Shown: positions 8,939 to 17,772 of the stretch, one piece after another
Numbering within the stretch: the first letter of the stretch is position 1
Layout of the letters: each line of letters opens with the position of its first letter
From: Flavobacteriales bacterium
GTDB lineage: Bacteria; Bacteroidota; Bacteroidia; Flavobacteriales_F; PHOS-HE28
Length of the DNA stretch: 64,000 nucleotides
NCBI GenBank assembly: GCA_020852835.1
Contig: JADZAC010000054.1
Span: 1-64,000 of the forward strand
Direction: 5' to 3'
The notes under the pieces: generated by a model
The model's input: only the letters and a program-made list of their open reading frames with translations
What the model was told of the DNA's origin: nothing
Database searches by the model: none
Program-made: the position numbers and the translations under genes

Positions 8939-9898
8939 ATGATCGTGGTCACCGGCGCCGCTGGATTCATCGCCAGCCGCCTATTGCATGAGCTGCAGCA
9001 ACAGGGCTACGCCGACCTGGTGGCAGTGGACGATTTCTCCCGGGCGGACAAGGCGCGCAACCTCGAAGGGATCAAGCTTGCTGCCCGCGTGGACCGCAAG
9101 CAGTTCCCGGCGTGGATCGACGCCAACGAGAAGCTCATCCAGTTCATCTTCCACCTGGGCGCCCGCACCGATACTACGGAGTTCAACAAGGCCGTGTTTG
9201 ATGAGCTCAATGTGCATTACAGCCAGCAAGTGTGGGATCGCTGCGCCCAGTATGCCATTCCCTTGGTGTATGCCTCCTCCGCCGCCACCTACGGCAACGG
9301 CGAGCTGGGCTATGGCGACACCAACGATGAGCTCCCCTTCAAGCTCCGCCCGCTCAATCCCTACGGTGAAAGCAAGAACGAATTCGACATGTGGGCCCTA
9401 AGCCGGGCGGACAAACCCTTCTTTTGGGCGGGCCTGAAGTTCTTCAACGTTTACGGCCCCAACGAATACCACAAAGGCCGGATGGCCAGCGTGGTGTTCC
9501 ACGCCTTCAACCAGATCCAGGCCACCGGCGCCATGAAGCTTTTCCGCAGCCACCGGCCCGACTTTGCCGACGGTGGGCAGCTGCGCGATTTCGTCTACGT
9601 GAAGGACGTGTGCGAAGTATGCATCTTCCTCATGGAGCACCGCAAGCACAGCGGGCTGTACAACCTGGGCAGCGGCCAGGCGCGCACCTTCCAGGACCTG
9701 GCCCGCAATGTGTTCAGTGCCATGGGCCGGCCGGAACAGATCGGCTTCATCGACACCCCTGCCGACATCCGCGACAAATACCAGTACTTCACCGAGGCGG
9801 AAATGGGCAAGCTGCGCAGCATCGGGTACACCAAGCCGTTCCACAGCCTGGAGGAAGGCATATCGGATTATGTGACGCAGTACCTGTTGAAGGCATAG
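8939..9898 (+). CDS. hldD: ADP-L-glycero-D-manno-heptose 6-epimerase
   Basis: An SDR-fold epimerase that makes the ADP-L-glycero-D-manno-heptose used in LPS inner core. The 319 residues show the Rossmann motif TGAAGFI at about 5-11, LGARTDTTE near 74, the SSAATYG region near 115, and the catalytic YGESK (Tyr near 141, Lys near 145). FFNVYGPNEYHKGRMAS is typical of HldD and separates it from general NAD-dependent epimerases. The open frame extends upstream, but homology begins at MIVVTGAAG, just after a -7 element. It implies heptose-containing LPS in this organism. Confidence 0.94.
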   Translation: MIVVTGAAGFIASRLLHELQQQGYADLVAVDDFSRADKARNLEGIKLAARVDRKQFPAWIDANEKLIQFIFHLGARTDTTEFNKAVFDELNVHYSQQVWDRCAQYAIPLVYASSAATYGNGELGYGDTNDELPFKLRPLNPYGESKNEFDMWALSRADKPFFWAGLKFFNVYGPNEYHKGRMASVVFHAFNQIQATGAMKLFRSHRPDFADGGQLRDFVYVKDVCEVCIFLMEHRKHSGLYNLGSGQARTFQDLARNVFSAMGRPEQIGFIDTPADIRDKYQYFTEAEMGKLRSIGYTKPFHSLEEGISDYVTQYLLKA

Positions 9899-9900
9899 TT

Positions 9901-9953
9901 GTCCATGGTGAGCAGCGCAAGCCACCGTGCACCATGGATGCCGCACCATGGAC
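9901..9953. repeat. CCATGG-centred inverted repeat between hldD and the MerR gene
   Basis: GTCCATGGTG (9901-9910) pairs perfectly with CACCATGGAC (9944-9953) across a 33-base loop, and a second partial copy CACCATGGAT starts at 9930. It lies in the convergent gap, so it may end transcription, though there is no T-run. The CCATGG core recurs in the palindromes at 17.6-17.9 kb. Confidence 0.5.
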
Positions 9954-10040
9954 GACCGGCAACCCGGCGGGGGCTGAAAAATGTTCTTGGAAGCGGGCGG
10001 AAGACCCTCGCACAGCCCTAGGGTATTCCTGGGATAGCCG

Positions 10041-10406
10041 CTAAAAAGCGGCCTCGCGCAGCTCGATCAATCGTGCACGGATACGCAGGAGCACGGATCG
10101 CACTTCCTCCACCGGTGGGGCGATCGAGGGTGGTGCTTCGGGCACTTCAAGGACCTCCGCTTTGCGCAACTGGCCTTTGGCGCCTTGCAGCGTGAAGCCT
10201 TTGTCCTTCACCAAATGCTGGATGCGCCGAAGCTGCTCAATGTCCTGGCGGTTGTACAGCCGGTCGCCGCGGTTGGTGCGCTTGGGGCGCAGCGTGCCGA
10301 ACTCCTTCTCCCAATAGCGCAGCAGGGATGCATTCACGCCCAGGTCATCGGCCACCTCGCCAATGGTCCAGTACATGCGCTCTATGGTCTTCTCCTTCAG
10401 GGGCAT
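10041..10406 (-). CDS. MerR-family transcriptional regulator
   Basis: A 121-residue protein with an N-terminal MerR winged helix: WTIGEVADDLGVNASLLRYWEKEF (about 14-37) followed by the NRGDRLYNRQDIEQLRRI wing and helix. The C-terminal 45 residues are short and lack the Cys ligands of metal-sensing MerR proteins, so the signal is unknown. Bacteroidota commonly encode such a short MerR beside an M23 peptidase, as here. I chose the ATG at 10404-10406 rather than a GTG one codon upstream. A TATCTTCG element (10412-10419, minus strand) lies five bases before the start. Confidence 0.88.
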   Translation of the reverse strand: MPLKEKTIERMYWTIGEVADDLGVNASLLRYWEKEFGTLRPKRTNRGDRLYNRQDIEQLRRIQHLVKDKGFTLQGAKGQLRKAEVLEVPEAPPSIAPPVEEVRSVLLRIRARLIELREAAF

Positions 10407-10411
10407 CACCG

Positions 10412-10419
10412 CGAAGATA
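10412..10419 (-). promoter_or_regulatory. -7-like element of the MerR gene
   Basis: Reads TATCTTCG on the minus strand, a TAnnTTYG form of the Bacteroidota -7 box, five bases upstream of the ATG, so the transcript may be nearly leaderless. Confidence 0.45.
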
Positions 10420-10472
10420 GGCGGTTGGCGGCATTCGCTCTTTTGCCCGCCCGGCTCATGCTGTGGGCCGGT

Positions 10473-11441
10473 TCAATCCATGGATTGGCCGGCATTCCCG
10501 GCGATCTCCACCATCTGGGCGTATTCCTCCGGGCTCAGGCTGTTGAACAGGAAGTTCACCGGGTTCATGTGCACGCCGTCCTTGATCACCTCGTAGTGCA
10601 GGTGCGGGCCGGTGCTCAGCCCCGTGCTGCCCACGTCGCCGATGAAATCCCCGCGCTTCACCTTCTGGCCGCGCCGCACCTCCACATCGGACATGTGCCC
10701 GTAGAGCGTTTTGTAGCCATAGCCATGGTCGATGATCACGTGGTAGCCGTAGCCGCTGGTGTTGTACCCGGCGAATTCCACGGTGCCGTCGCCGGTGGCG
10801 TGGATGGGCGTGCCTACCGGGCTGGTAAAATCCAGCCCCAGGTGGTCCTTGCGGATCTTGTAGATGGGGTGCACCCGCACACCGTAGCCGGAGCTCAGGC
10901 GTGTTTGGTCGCGCGGGATGGGTTCCACCGAGGGAATGCTGGCCAGCATGTCCTGCTTGCGCATGGCCAGCTTGGCCACATCATCCAGCGAGAGGCTCTC
11001 CACATACATCCGCTTGGCGATCTTGTCCAGGCGTTTGCGCGTGCCGATGACCAGTTCGCTGTTGGCGAACCCCTCCAGGTCCTTATAGCGGTTCACGCCG
11101 CCGATGCCGGCCATGCGCACGGTGGAGGGGATCGGGTCCGCTTCGAAGATCACGCGGTACACGTTGTCGTCGCGCCGTTCAATGTCCTCCAGCACTTCTT
11201 CGAGCTGCACCAGCTGCTTGTTGATCAGCTCGTACTCCACCATCAACTGCTCGTTCTCGCGGCGCAGGGTGGCCTCCTTGGGCGAATCCACGAACTGGAA
11301 GGCCAGAAAGATGCCGATCACCCCCAGCAGCAGGCCGGGTGCCAAGGCCAGGGAAACCCGCTTCACCTTCTTCCAGCCGCTGAGCCGGATCCGCTCAAAG
11401 TTGAGCGTGTCGGGATTGAACCTGTACTTGTGTTCGGCCAT
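10473..11441 (-). CDS. M23-family metallopeptidase (membrane-anchored murein hydrolase or regulator)
   Basis: The 322-residue protein has a short cytoplasmic N-terminus, one membrane segment (about 30-50, LALAPGLLLGVIGIFLAF), a coiled-coil (about 58-95) and a C-terminal LytM/M23 domain. Zinc-site motifs are intact: HLGLDF near 194, and HLHYEV near 281, with GHM near 255. It should act on peptidoglycan in the periplasm as an endopeptidase or as an activator. It is divergent from alaS with facing -7 elements. The frame is open further upstream, but MAEHKYRF is the consistent family start. Confidence 0.93.
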   Translation of the reverse strand: MAEHKYRFNPDTLNFERIRLSGWKKVKRVSLALAPGLLLGVIGIFLAFQFVDSPKEATLRRENEQLMVEYELINKQLVQLEEVLEDIERRDDNVYRVIFEADPIPSTVRMAGIGGVNRYKDLEGFANSELVIGTRKRLDKIAKRMYVESLSLDDVAKLAMRKQDMLASIPSVEPIPRDQTRLSSGYGVRVHPIYKIRKDHLGLDFTSPVGTPIHATGDGTVEFAGYNTSGYGYHVIIDHGYGYKTLYGHMSDVEVRRGQKVKRGDFIGDVGSTGLSTGPHLHYEVIKDGVHMNPVNFLFNSLSPEEYAQMVEIAGNAGQSMD

Positions 11442-11462
11442 GGGCTGCCGGCGGAAGAGGCG

Positions 11463-11470
11463 CGAAGGTA
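11463..11470 (-). promoter_or_regulatory. -7-like element of the M23 peptidase gene
   Basis: Reads TACCTTCG on the minus strand, 21 bases before the ATG, back to back with the alaS element at 11480-11487. Confidence 0.5.
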
Positions 11471-11479
11471 CACCTCCAC

Positions 11480-11487
11480 TAATTTCG
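11480..11487 (+). promoter_or_regulatory. -7-like element of alaS
   Basis: TAATTTCG followed by CGG, a TAnnTTYG match about 75 bases before the alaS ATG. This leaves a short untranslated leader in which I see no clear structure. Confidence 0.45.
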
Positions 11488-11562
11488 CGGCCCCTTGTGG
11501 ATCGTGAAGAAATCCTGCACCACGCCCCCTGGGATCGATCCATTGGCCCCTCATTCCCCGCC

Positions 11563-14163
11563 ATGCCCACATCGCAGCAGATCCGCCAAGCCTTCCTGGA
11601 CCACTTCGCCAAACACGGCCACACCATTGTGCCCAGCGCCCCCATGGTGGTGAAGGACGACCCCACGCTCATGTTCACCAATGCGGGCATGAACCAGTTC
11701 AAGGACCTCTTCCTGGGCAACCGGCCGGTCACGCATCCGCGCATCGCCGATACGCAGAAGTGCCTGCGCGTTTCCGGAAAGCACAACGACCTCGAGGAGG
11801 TGGGCATCGACACCTACCACCATACGATGTTCGAAATGCTGGGCAACTGGAGCTTCGGCGACTACTTCAAGCCGCAAGCCATCCGGTGGGCCTGGGAATT
11901 GCTCACGGACACCTACGGGATCGATCCAGCCAACATCTACGTTACCTACTTCGGCGGCGACAAGGCCGACCGGCTGGAGGCCGACACGGAAACGCGCGAC
12001 CTGTGGCTCAACTACCTGCCTGCCGAACGGGTGATGCCCTTCGGCCGAAAGGACAACTTCTGGGAGATGGGCGATACGGGCCCCTGCGGTCCCTGCACGG
12101 AGATCCACGTGGACATCCGCACGGCGGAAGAAAAGCGGGCTGCACCTGCCACCGCCCTGGTGAACAACGACCACCCGCAGGTGATCGAGATCTGGAACAA
12201 CGTGTTCATGCAGTTCGAGCGCAAGGCCGACGGCTCCCTGCAACCCCTGCCCGCCAAACACGTGGATACCGGCATGGGCTTCGAGCGGCTGTGCATGGTG
12301 CTTCAGGGCAAGCAGAGCAACTACGACACCGACGTGTTCCAGCCGCTGATCCAAGCGCTGGCAATGGCCTGCGGAAAGGCCTACGGCCGGGAGAACAAGG
12401 CCGACATCGCCATGCGCGTGGTGGCCGACCATTTGCGCGCCATCGCCTTCGCCATTGCCGATGGGCAACTGCCTTCCAATACGGGGGCGGGATACGTGAT
12501 CCGCAGGATCCTGCGCCGCGCCGTACGGTACGGCTACAGTTTCCTGGGCCTCCAGGAACCATTCATCCATGCGCTGGTCCCCGTGCTGGTGGACCAAATG
12601 GGAGGGCAGTTCCCCGAGCTGGCCAAGCAGCATGCCTTGGTGGCCAGCGTGGTGCTCGAGGAAGAAAAGGCCTTCCTGCGCACCTTGGAAACAGGCACCC
12701 GGCGCCTGGAGCAACTGGTGGCCGAAAATTCCGGCACTCTGCCCGGGGCCAAAGCCTTCGAGCTCTTCGACACCTTCGGGTTCCCCATAGACCTTACCCG
12801 CCTCATGGCTCGCGAACAGGGGTTGGAGGTGGACATGCCGGGCTTTGAACGCGAGCTCGCCAAACAGAAGGACCGCTCACGCGCCGCCACCGCCATCACT
12901 GCGGGCGATTGGACCGAACTGGCCCAAGGCACCACGGAATTCACGGGCTATGATGCGTTGGAGGCGGAAGCCCGCATCTTGCGCTGGCGCAAGGTGAAGG
13001 ACAAGACGGGCGACCACTTCCAAGTGGTGCTGGACCATACGCCGTTCTATGCCGAAGGCGGAGGGCAGGTGGGCGACCAGGGCTGGCTGGAGCAGGGCGG
13101 CCGTAAAATTCCCGTGCTGGATACCCGGCGGGAGAACCAGCTCATCATCCACCTTACGCGGGAGCTGCCCGCCGAGGTTGGCACACCGCTGGTTGCCAAG
13201 GTGGACGGCCACCGCCGCAAGCTCATCCGCCGCAATCACAGCGCCACCCACCTGCTGCACCATGCGTTGCGCAAGGTGCTCGGCACCCATGTGGAGCAAA
13301 AAGGTTCGCTGGTGGCGCCGGACCGGCTGCGCTTCGACATCTCGCACTTCGCCAAGATCACCCCGGAGGAACTGGCCCGCGTGGAGGCCGAAGTGAAAGC
13401 TGCCGTGCAGGCCGACCTGCCCTTGGAGGAATTCCGCAGCACCCCGTTGGAGGAAGCCCGCGCCATGGGCGCCATGGCCTTGTTCGGGGAGAAATACGGC
13501 GACCGGGTGCGGGTGATCAAGTTCGGCGACAGCGTGGAGCTCTGCGGTGGTACGCATGCCCCGCGCACAGGTGAGATCGGCGCGGTGCGCATCGTGCATG
13601 AGGGCGCTCTGGCCGCGGGCATCCGCCGCATCGAGGCCATTACCAGCGAAGCCGCCGATCAGTTCGTGCAAGAACGCCTGAACACCCTGGAAGCCGTGCA
13701 AGAACTGCTCAAGCACCCCAAGGATGCCGTGGCTGCAGTGAAGCACCTGTTGGAGCAGAACGCCGCCTTGGCCAAGGAATTGGAGAAGGCCGCGCAGGAG
13801 CGTGTGGCACGCCTCCAGCAAACCATCCTGGCCAACGCAAGATCGGTAAACGGCGTGCGCGTGGTGGCGGAGGAAGTGGACCTCGACGCCAACGGCATGC
13901 GCGACCTGGCCTTTCACCTCAGAGAAGCCAATCCGGACCTGCTGCTGGTGCTGGGCGCCCGCCAAGGCGACAAGGCGCTGCTTGCCGTGATGGCCGGTGC
14001 AGAACTGATCGCCAAGGGGCACGGCGCCCCGCAGGTGATCAAGGCACTGGCTTCGGAGATCAAGGGCGGCGGCGGGGGCCAGCCGTTCTTCGCCACAGCC
14101 GGAGGCAAAGACCCCGAAGGCTTGCCGCGCGCGCTGAACAAGGCAAAAGAGCTGATGGGCTAG
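11563..14163 (+). CDS. alaS: Alanyl-tRNA synthetase
   Basis: Class II synthetase that charges tRNA-Ala and deacylates Ser- and Gly-tRNA-Ala. The 866 residues have the normal bacterial layout: catalytic core (HTIVPSAPMVVKDDPTLMFT near 19, FWEMGDTGPCGPC near 167), editing domain zinc motifs HSATHLLHH near 559 and CGGTHAPR near 661, then a DHHA1 C-terminal domain with the glycine-rich GGGGGQPFFATAGG near 836. The frame is open far upstream, overlapping the M23 gene, but homology starts at MPTSQQIRQAFLDHF. A strong hairpin follows the stop. Confidence 0.98.
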   Translation: MPTSQQIRQAFLDHFAKHGHTIVPSAPMVVKDDPTLMFTNAGMNQFKDLFLGNRPVTHPRIADTQKCLRVSGKHNDLEEVGIDTYHHTMFEMLGNWSFGDYFKPQAIRWAWELLTDTYGIDPANIYVTYFGGDKADRLEADTETRDLWLNYLPAERVMPFGRKDNFWEMGDTGPCGPCTEIHVDIRTAEEKRAAPATALVNNDHPQVIEIWNNVFMQFERKADGSLQPLPAKHVDTGMGFERLCMVLQGKQSNYDTDVFQPLIQALAMACGKAYGRENKADIAMRVVADHLRAIAFAIADGQLPSNTGAGYVIRRILRRAVRYGYSFLGLQEPFIHALVPVLVDQMGGQFPELAKQHALVASVVLEEEKAFLRTLETGTRRLEQLVAENSGTLPGAKAFELFDTFGFPIDLTRLMAREQGLEVDMPGFERELAKQKDRSRAATAITAGDWTELAQGTTEFTGYDALEAEARILRWRKVKDKTGDHFQVVLDHTPFYAEGGGQVGDQGWLEQGGRKIPVLDTRRENQLIIHLTRELPAEVGTPLVAKVDGHRRKLIRRNHSATHLLHHALRKVLGTHVEQKGSLVAPDRLRFDISHFAKITPEELARVEAEVKAAVQADLPLEEFRSTPLEEARAMGAMALFGEKYGDRVRVIKFGDSVELCGGTHAPRTGEIGAVRIVHEGALAAGIRRIEAITSEAADQFVQERLNTLEAVQELLKHPKDAVAAVKHLLEQNAALAKELEKAAQERVARLQQTILANARSVNGVRVVAEEVDLDANGMRDLAFHLREANPDLLLVLGARQGDKALLAVMAGAELIAKGHGAPQVIKALASEIKGGGGGQPFFATAGGKDPEGLPRALNKAKELMG

Positions 14164-14176
14164 CGCTGCCTGGCTT

Positions 14177-14217
14177 TGAACGACAAAGGGTTGCACTGTG
14201 CAACCCTTTGTCGTTCA
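14177..14217. terminator. Perfect 19-bp hairpin between alaS and the convergent membrane-protein gene
   Basis: The left arm at 14177-14195 (core AACGACAAAGGGTTGCA) pairs without mismatch with 14199-14217 across a CTG loop. It sits 13 bases after the alaS stop and before the end of the convergent gene. There is no strong T-run on either side, so it may be a bidirectional terminator or an mRNA-end stabiliser. Confidence 0.7.
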
Positions 14218-14258
14218 GTAGATCCCTGCCGCAGCTCCTCTTGAGCGATGGACCGCGC

Positions 14259-14702
14259 TCAGGCCAAGCTGGGCCGGTGCCCGTGATTGGCCGCATGGGG
14301 CACCGTCGGCTTGCCGAAAACAGGTCCCTCGTAGTCGGTATCGTAGCTCATGCCCAAGTTGAAGATGTACAGGCCGTTGAGCAGCACCACCAGCACATAA
14401 TCCAGCAGGGAGCGTTTGCCGAAGCTCTGGCACAGCTCGATCCACACTTTGGGTATCAGGTACAATTGCCCGTAGATGGGGATAAAGAACAACAACAGAT
14501 GCCACGCGGGCCGACCAATGATCTTCAGGAAGATCACCATGTTCCAAACGGGAACCACGGCGGCCACACCAGGCTGGTCGGCTTTTTCGTAGAGGCGCCA
14601 CAGGGCCACCACGGACAGCACCACCATGAATCCGAGGATGTAGAACAGGCTGCCGCCGAACTGGTTGTAGAGGTATTGGTAGGGGTGATCCAGGAAGGAC
14701 AT
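14259..14702 (-). CDS. DUF5684-like small membrane protein
   Basis: A 147-residue protein with about four hydrophobic segments: LFYILGFMVVLSVVALWRLY (about 15-34), VPVWNMVIFLKII (about 45-57), WHLLLFFIPIYGQLYLI (about 61-77), and a C-terminal LLDYVLVVLLNGLYIF. The PVWNM...FLKIIGRP...FFIPIYG pattern is that of DUF5684, which resembles the membrane part of some signal peptidase I proteins. No catalytic Ser/Lys pair is visible, so it is not itself a peptidase. The start at MSFLDHP is chosen because the upstream open frame shows no conservation. Function unknown. Confidence 0.75.
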   Translation of the reverse strand: MSFLDHPYQYLYNQFGGSLFYILGFMVVLSVVALWRLYEKADQPGVAAVVPVWNMVIFLKIIGRPAWHLLLFFIPIYGQLYLIPKVWIELCQSFGKRSLLDYVLVVLLNGLYIFNLGMSYDTDYEGPVFGKPTVPHAANHGHRPSLA

Positions 14703-14857
14703 GGCGATCGGGTTTTTAGACTGGCCCCCCCGGTGGCGGAGGTCATTGGAAAGACGGTGCCCCACCAATAGGGTTGCCTGCCTTGCCTGCGGGGAACTGC
14801 CAAGAATGTTAACAGGCGGCTGTTCACCGAACCGATCGGCACCTGCTGCGGCAGACC

Positions 14858-16024
14858 TCAGGGATTGGCGTACCGCTTCACGTCGCTCTCGCTGATCTCC
14901 GCCCCGCCCAAGATCACCAAACGTTCCACCACGTTGCGCAGTTCACGTACGTTGCCGGTCCACGGCAGCTTCTGCAACTCCTTCACGGCTTTTTCACCCA
15001 CCTTTTTTGGGGCGATGCCCTGCTCGGCGCACACCAGGCCGATGAAGTGCTGCACCAGTTCGGGAATGTCCTCGATGCGGTCCTTCAGGTCGGGCACGTG
15101 GATGGGGATCACGCTCAGCCGGTGGAAGAGGTCTTCGCGGAAGCGGCCCTCGGCAATTTCCTTGCGCAGGTCCTTGTTCGTGGCCGCGATCACCCGCGGG
15201 TTCACCTTGATCTCCTTGTCGCCCCCCACGCGGGTGATGCGGTTTTCCTGCAACGCGCGCAGCACCTTGGCCTGGGCGGCCAGGCTCATGTCGCCGATCT
15301 CGTCCAAAAAGAGCGTGCCCCCGTCGGCCAGCTCGAACTTGCCCTTGCGCTGGGCCACCGCGCTGGTAAAGGCCCCTTTTTCATGTCCGAACAGTTCGCT
15401 CTCGATCAGCTCACCGGGGATGGCCGCGCAGTTCACCTCAATGAAGGGGCCGTCCTTGCGGGTGCTGCGCTCGTGCAGCATACGTGCCACGCCTTCCTTG
15501 CCCGCGCCATTGCCGCCGGTGATCAGCACCCGCGCATCACTGGGCCCCACTTTGTCCACCATTTCGCGGATGGCCTCCAGCGCTTTGCTGCCCCCCACCA
15601 TGCGCACATCGGCCTTGCCCCGCTGCACCTTCTGGCGAAGCGTCTTGGTCTCTTGCACCAGCGAACCGCGCTCCAGCGCGTTGCGCAGGGTCACCAGGAT
15701 GCGGTTCAAGTCCGGCGGCTTGGCAATGAAGTCGAAGGCGCCCTTCTTGATGGCGTCCACGGCCGTATCGATGGTGCCGTGCCCGCTGATCATCACCACG
15801 GGGATGGTATCGTCATGGGCCATCAGTTTCTCCAGCACCTCCATGCCGTCCATCTTGGGCATCTTGATGTCGCACAGTACGGCGTCGAAGCCGCCTTTTT
15901 TGGCCTTTTCCAGGCCGGTGGCGCCGTCCTCGGCTTCCTCCACCTTGTGTTTTTCGTGCTCCAGGATGTCGCGCAAGGCGGTGCGGATCGCCTTCTCGTC
16001 ATCGATGATCAAGATCTTGGCCAT
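14858..16024 (-). CDS. Sigma54-activator-type response regulator lacking an HTH domain
   Basis: The 388 residues hold a receiver domain (1-120; IDDE acidic pocket, phospho-acceptor Asp in LCDIKMP near 52, Lys in IAKPP near 102) and an AAA+ sigma54-interaction domain (about 140-370). Within the latter are Walker A GGNGAGKE near 170, GAFTSA near 220 in place of GAFTGA, Walker B TLFLDEIGD near 238, and WTGNVRELRNVVERL near 357. The protein ends at RYANP, right after the AAA+ lid, so the Fis-type DNA-binding helix is absent. The partner kinase is not in this window. It could act through protein contacts or as an enhancer-independent activator. A near -7 element CATCTTTG lies upstream on the minus strand at 16060-16067. 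Confidence 0.92.
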   Translation of the reverse strand: MAKILIIDDEKAIRTALRDILEHEKHKVEEAEDGATGLEKAKKGGFDAVLCDIKMPKMDGMEVLEKLMAHDDTIPVVMISGHGTIDTAVDAIKKGAFDFIAKPPDLNRILVTLRNALERGSLVQETKTLRQKVQRGKADVRMVGGSKALEAIREMVDKVGPSDARVLITGGNGAGKEGVARMLHERSTRKDGPFIEVNCAAIPGELIESELFGHEKGAFTSAVAQRKGKFELADGGTLFLDEIGDMSLAAQAKVLRALQENRITRVGGDKEIKVNPRVIAATNKDLRKEIAEGRFREDLFHRLSVIPIHVPDLKDRIEDIPELVQHFIGLVCAEQGIAPKKVGEKAVKELQKLPWTGNVRELRNVVERLVILGGAEISESDVKRYANP

Positions 16025-16090
16025 GCGTTGCCCGCCATTGCTTGCTATTGGCGATGCGGCAAAGATGGGACCCGTTCCGGCTTGTGCGGA

Positions 16091-17323
16091 TCAGGGCCTG
16101 GGCGCCGCATTGGCGGCCGGGGGCAGGTGCGGGCGTATCCGCGGCAGCAGGCCGGCGATCAGGCCCAGCAGCGGCAGGAAGGCGCACACTTGGAAGATGA
16201 ATTCAATGCTCGTGTGGTCGGCCAAGGTGCCCAACAGGGCCGAGCCGATGCCTGCCATGCCGAAGGAGAAGCCGTAGAACAGCCCACTGATCATGCCCAG
16301 CTTGCCGGGCACCAGTTCCTGCGCGTACACCACGATGGCCGAAAAGGCCGAGGACATCACCAGGGCGATCACTGCGGCGAGGATGCCGGTCCATACCAGT
16401 CCGGCATGGGGCAGCAGCAGGGTGAAGGGCGCTGCGCCAAGTATGGAAAACCAGATCACGTACTTGCGCCCGTAGCGGTCGCCGATGGGCCCTCCCAAGT
16501 AGGTTCCGATGGCCCCGGCCAGCAGGAAGATGAACAGGTGCATTTGGGCATCCTGCACCGAAAGGCCGAACTTGCCCATGAGGTAGAAGGTGTAATAGCT
16601 GCTCATGCCCGCCAAGTAGAACTGCTTGGAGAAGACCAGCACCAGCAGGATGATGATGGCACGGCGCACGGTGTCGGCCGGTATGCCGTGCGGCAGCACC
16701 GACTTGCCCGGCCGGCGTGCGCGGATGGCCTGCGTGCGTTTGTACCACCTGCCTACGCGGTAGAGCACGGCGATGCCGATCAGCGGGATCACCATGAACC
16801 AGCCCAGGCTGCGCAGGCCGTAGGGCACCACGATCAGAGCGGCCAACAAGGGGCCCAGTGAGGAACCGAAGGTGCCCCCCAGCTGGAACACCGATTGGGC
16901 CAGGCCGCGCTTGCCGCCGGCGGCGGCGTTGGCGATGCGGGAAGATTCAGGGTGGAAGATGGACGAGCCCATGCCCACGAGCATCACGGCGGCCAGCAGC
17001 GCGGCATAGCTGCCCGCCTGCCACAGGGCTGCGATGCCCGCCAGGGAGAACAGCATGCCCACCAGCAGTGAGTAGGGGCGTGGCCGCTTGTCGGTGTAGC
17101 GGCCCACAAAGGGCTGCAGAATGGAGGCCGTCAGCTGGAAGCAGAGCGTGATCAGGCCCACCTGGGTGAAGTTCAGCGCGAACTTGTCCTTTACGATCGG
17201 GTAAATGGCGGGGATCAGCGATTGCACAATGTCGTTCAGCATGTGCGACAGGCTGATCGCGAACAGCACGGAGACCACCGTGCGCTGCGCGAAAGCGGAC
17301 GGAGAGCTGGCCTGCTTGAACAT
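16091..17323 (-). CDS. MFS transporter (fosmidomycin-resistance Fsr-like)
   Basis: A 410-residue inner-membrane transporter with about twelve hydrophobic segments. FAISLSHMLNDIVQSLIPAIYP near 19 and the later GGPIGDRYGRKYVIW loop (MFS motif A-like) match the Fsr/YfnC subfamily of drug:proton antiporters. GSSIFHPESSRIANAAAGGKRG near 125 is also typical. The natural substrate is unknown. The start MFKQASSPS at 17321-17323 follows a minus-strand TACTTTCG element by 8 bases; a longer open frame upstream shows no conservation. Confidence 0.88.
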   Translation of the reverse strand: MFKQASSPSAFAQRTVVSVLFAISLSHMLNDIVQSLIPAIYPIVKDKFALNFTQVGLITLCFQLTASILQPFVGRYTDKRPRPYSLLVGMLFSLAGIAALWQAGSYAALLAAVMLVGMGSSIFHPESSRIANAAAGGKRGLAQSVFQLGGTFGSSLGPLLAALIVVPYGLRSLGWFMVIPLIGIAVLYRVGRWYKRTQAIRARRPGKSVLPHGIPADTVRRAIIILLVLVFSKQFYLAGMSSYYTFYLMGKFGLSVQDAQMHLFIFLLAGAIGTYLGGPIGDRYGRKYVIWFSILGAAPFTLLLPHAGLVWTGILAAVIALVMSSAFSAIVVYAQELVPGKLGMISGLFYGFSFGMAGIGSALLGTLADHTSIEFIFQVCAFLPLLGLIAGLLPRIRPHLPPAANAAPRP

Positions 17324-17331
17324 GGACGGCG

Positions 17332-17339
17332 CGAAAGTA
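17332..17339 (-). promoter_or_regulatory. -7-like element of the MFS transporter gene
   Basis: TACTTTCG followed by CGCC on the minus strand, 8 bases upstream of the ATG. Same TAnnTTCG-CG form as at 52576 and 60770. Confidence 0.5.
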
Positions 17340-17592
17340 CCGTGCTTGCGCCACGGGCGGCCACGAAGGCGGGGACCAGTGCGCCATGGCGGCAGTGCAT
17401 AGGGGGAAGTGCGCATGACCCTGCCCTGGGGGGCTCGACTGGGCAAACGCAATTAACCTTGGGGCTGGTCACAATTCAAGATCGGCTCGATCAGGTCTTG
17501 GCCCGAAGATGAATGCGCGTGCCGGATCGGCTTTGTACCGGGCCGCTCCCGCACAGTACAGAGCCCGATGCCGTGCTGAAGGCACGGCACAG

Positions 17593-17620
17593 TTCAGCCC
17601 ATGGGGTGCCATGGGCTGAA
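17593..17620. repeat. 12-bp perfect inverted repeat with CCATGG core
   Basis: TTCAGCCCATGG (17593-17604) pairs perfectly with CCATGGGCTGAA (17609-17620) around a GGTG loop. It shares the AGCCCATGG core with the larger hairpin at 17728-17772. Confidence 0.75.
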
Positions 17621-17727
17621 TTGCGTGTAGATGCCGCAGAGGGCTGCAGGCCCCAAACATCATGAGTGGTGTTCTTCATTGCCCCGGTCCACCCCGTCTA
17701 TGTGCGTGGCCTTCAGCCCCGCTCGAA

Positions 17728-17772
17728 CCCGCGCTGCAAGCCCATGGCACCGCCATGGGCTTGCAGCGCGGG
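17728..17772. repeat. 21-bp perfect inverted repeat with 3-base loop
   Basis: The arms 17728-17748 and 17752-17772 are perfectly complementary; each holds GCGCTGCAAGCCCATGGC or its complement. Such a long GC-rich stem would be very stable in RNA or as a DNA cruciform. It lies about 215 bases upstream of the permease start and lacks a T-run. Confidence 0.8.
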
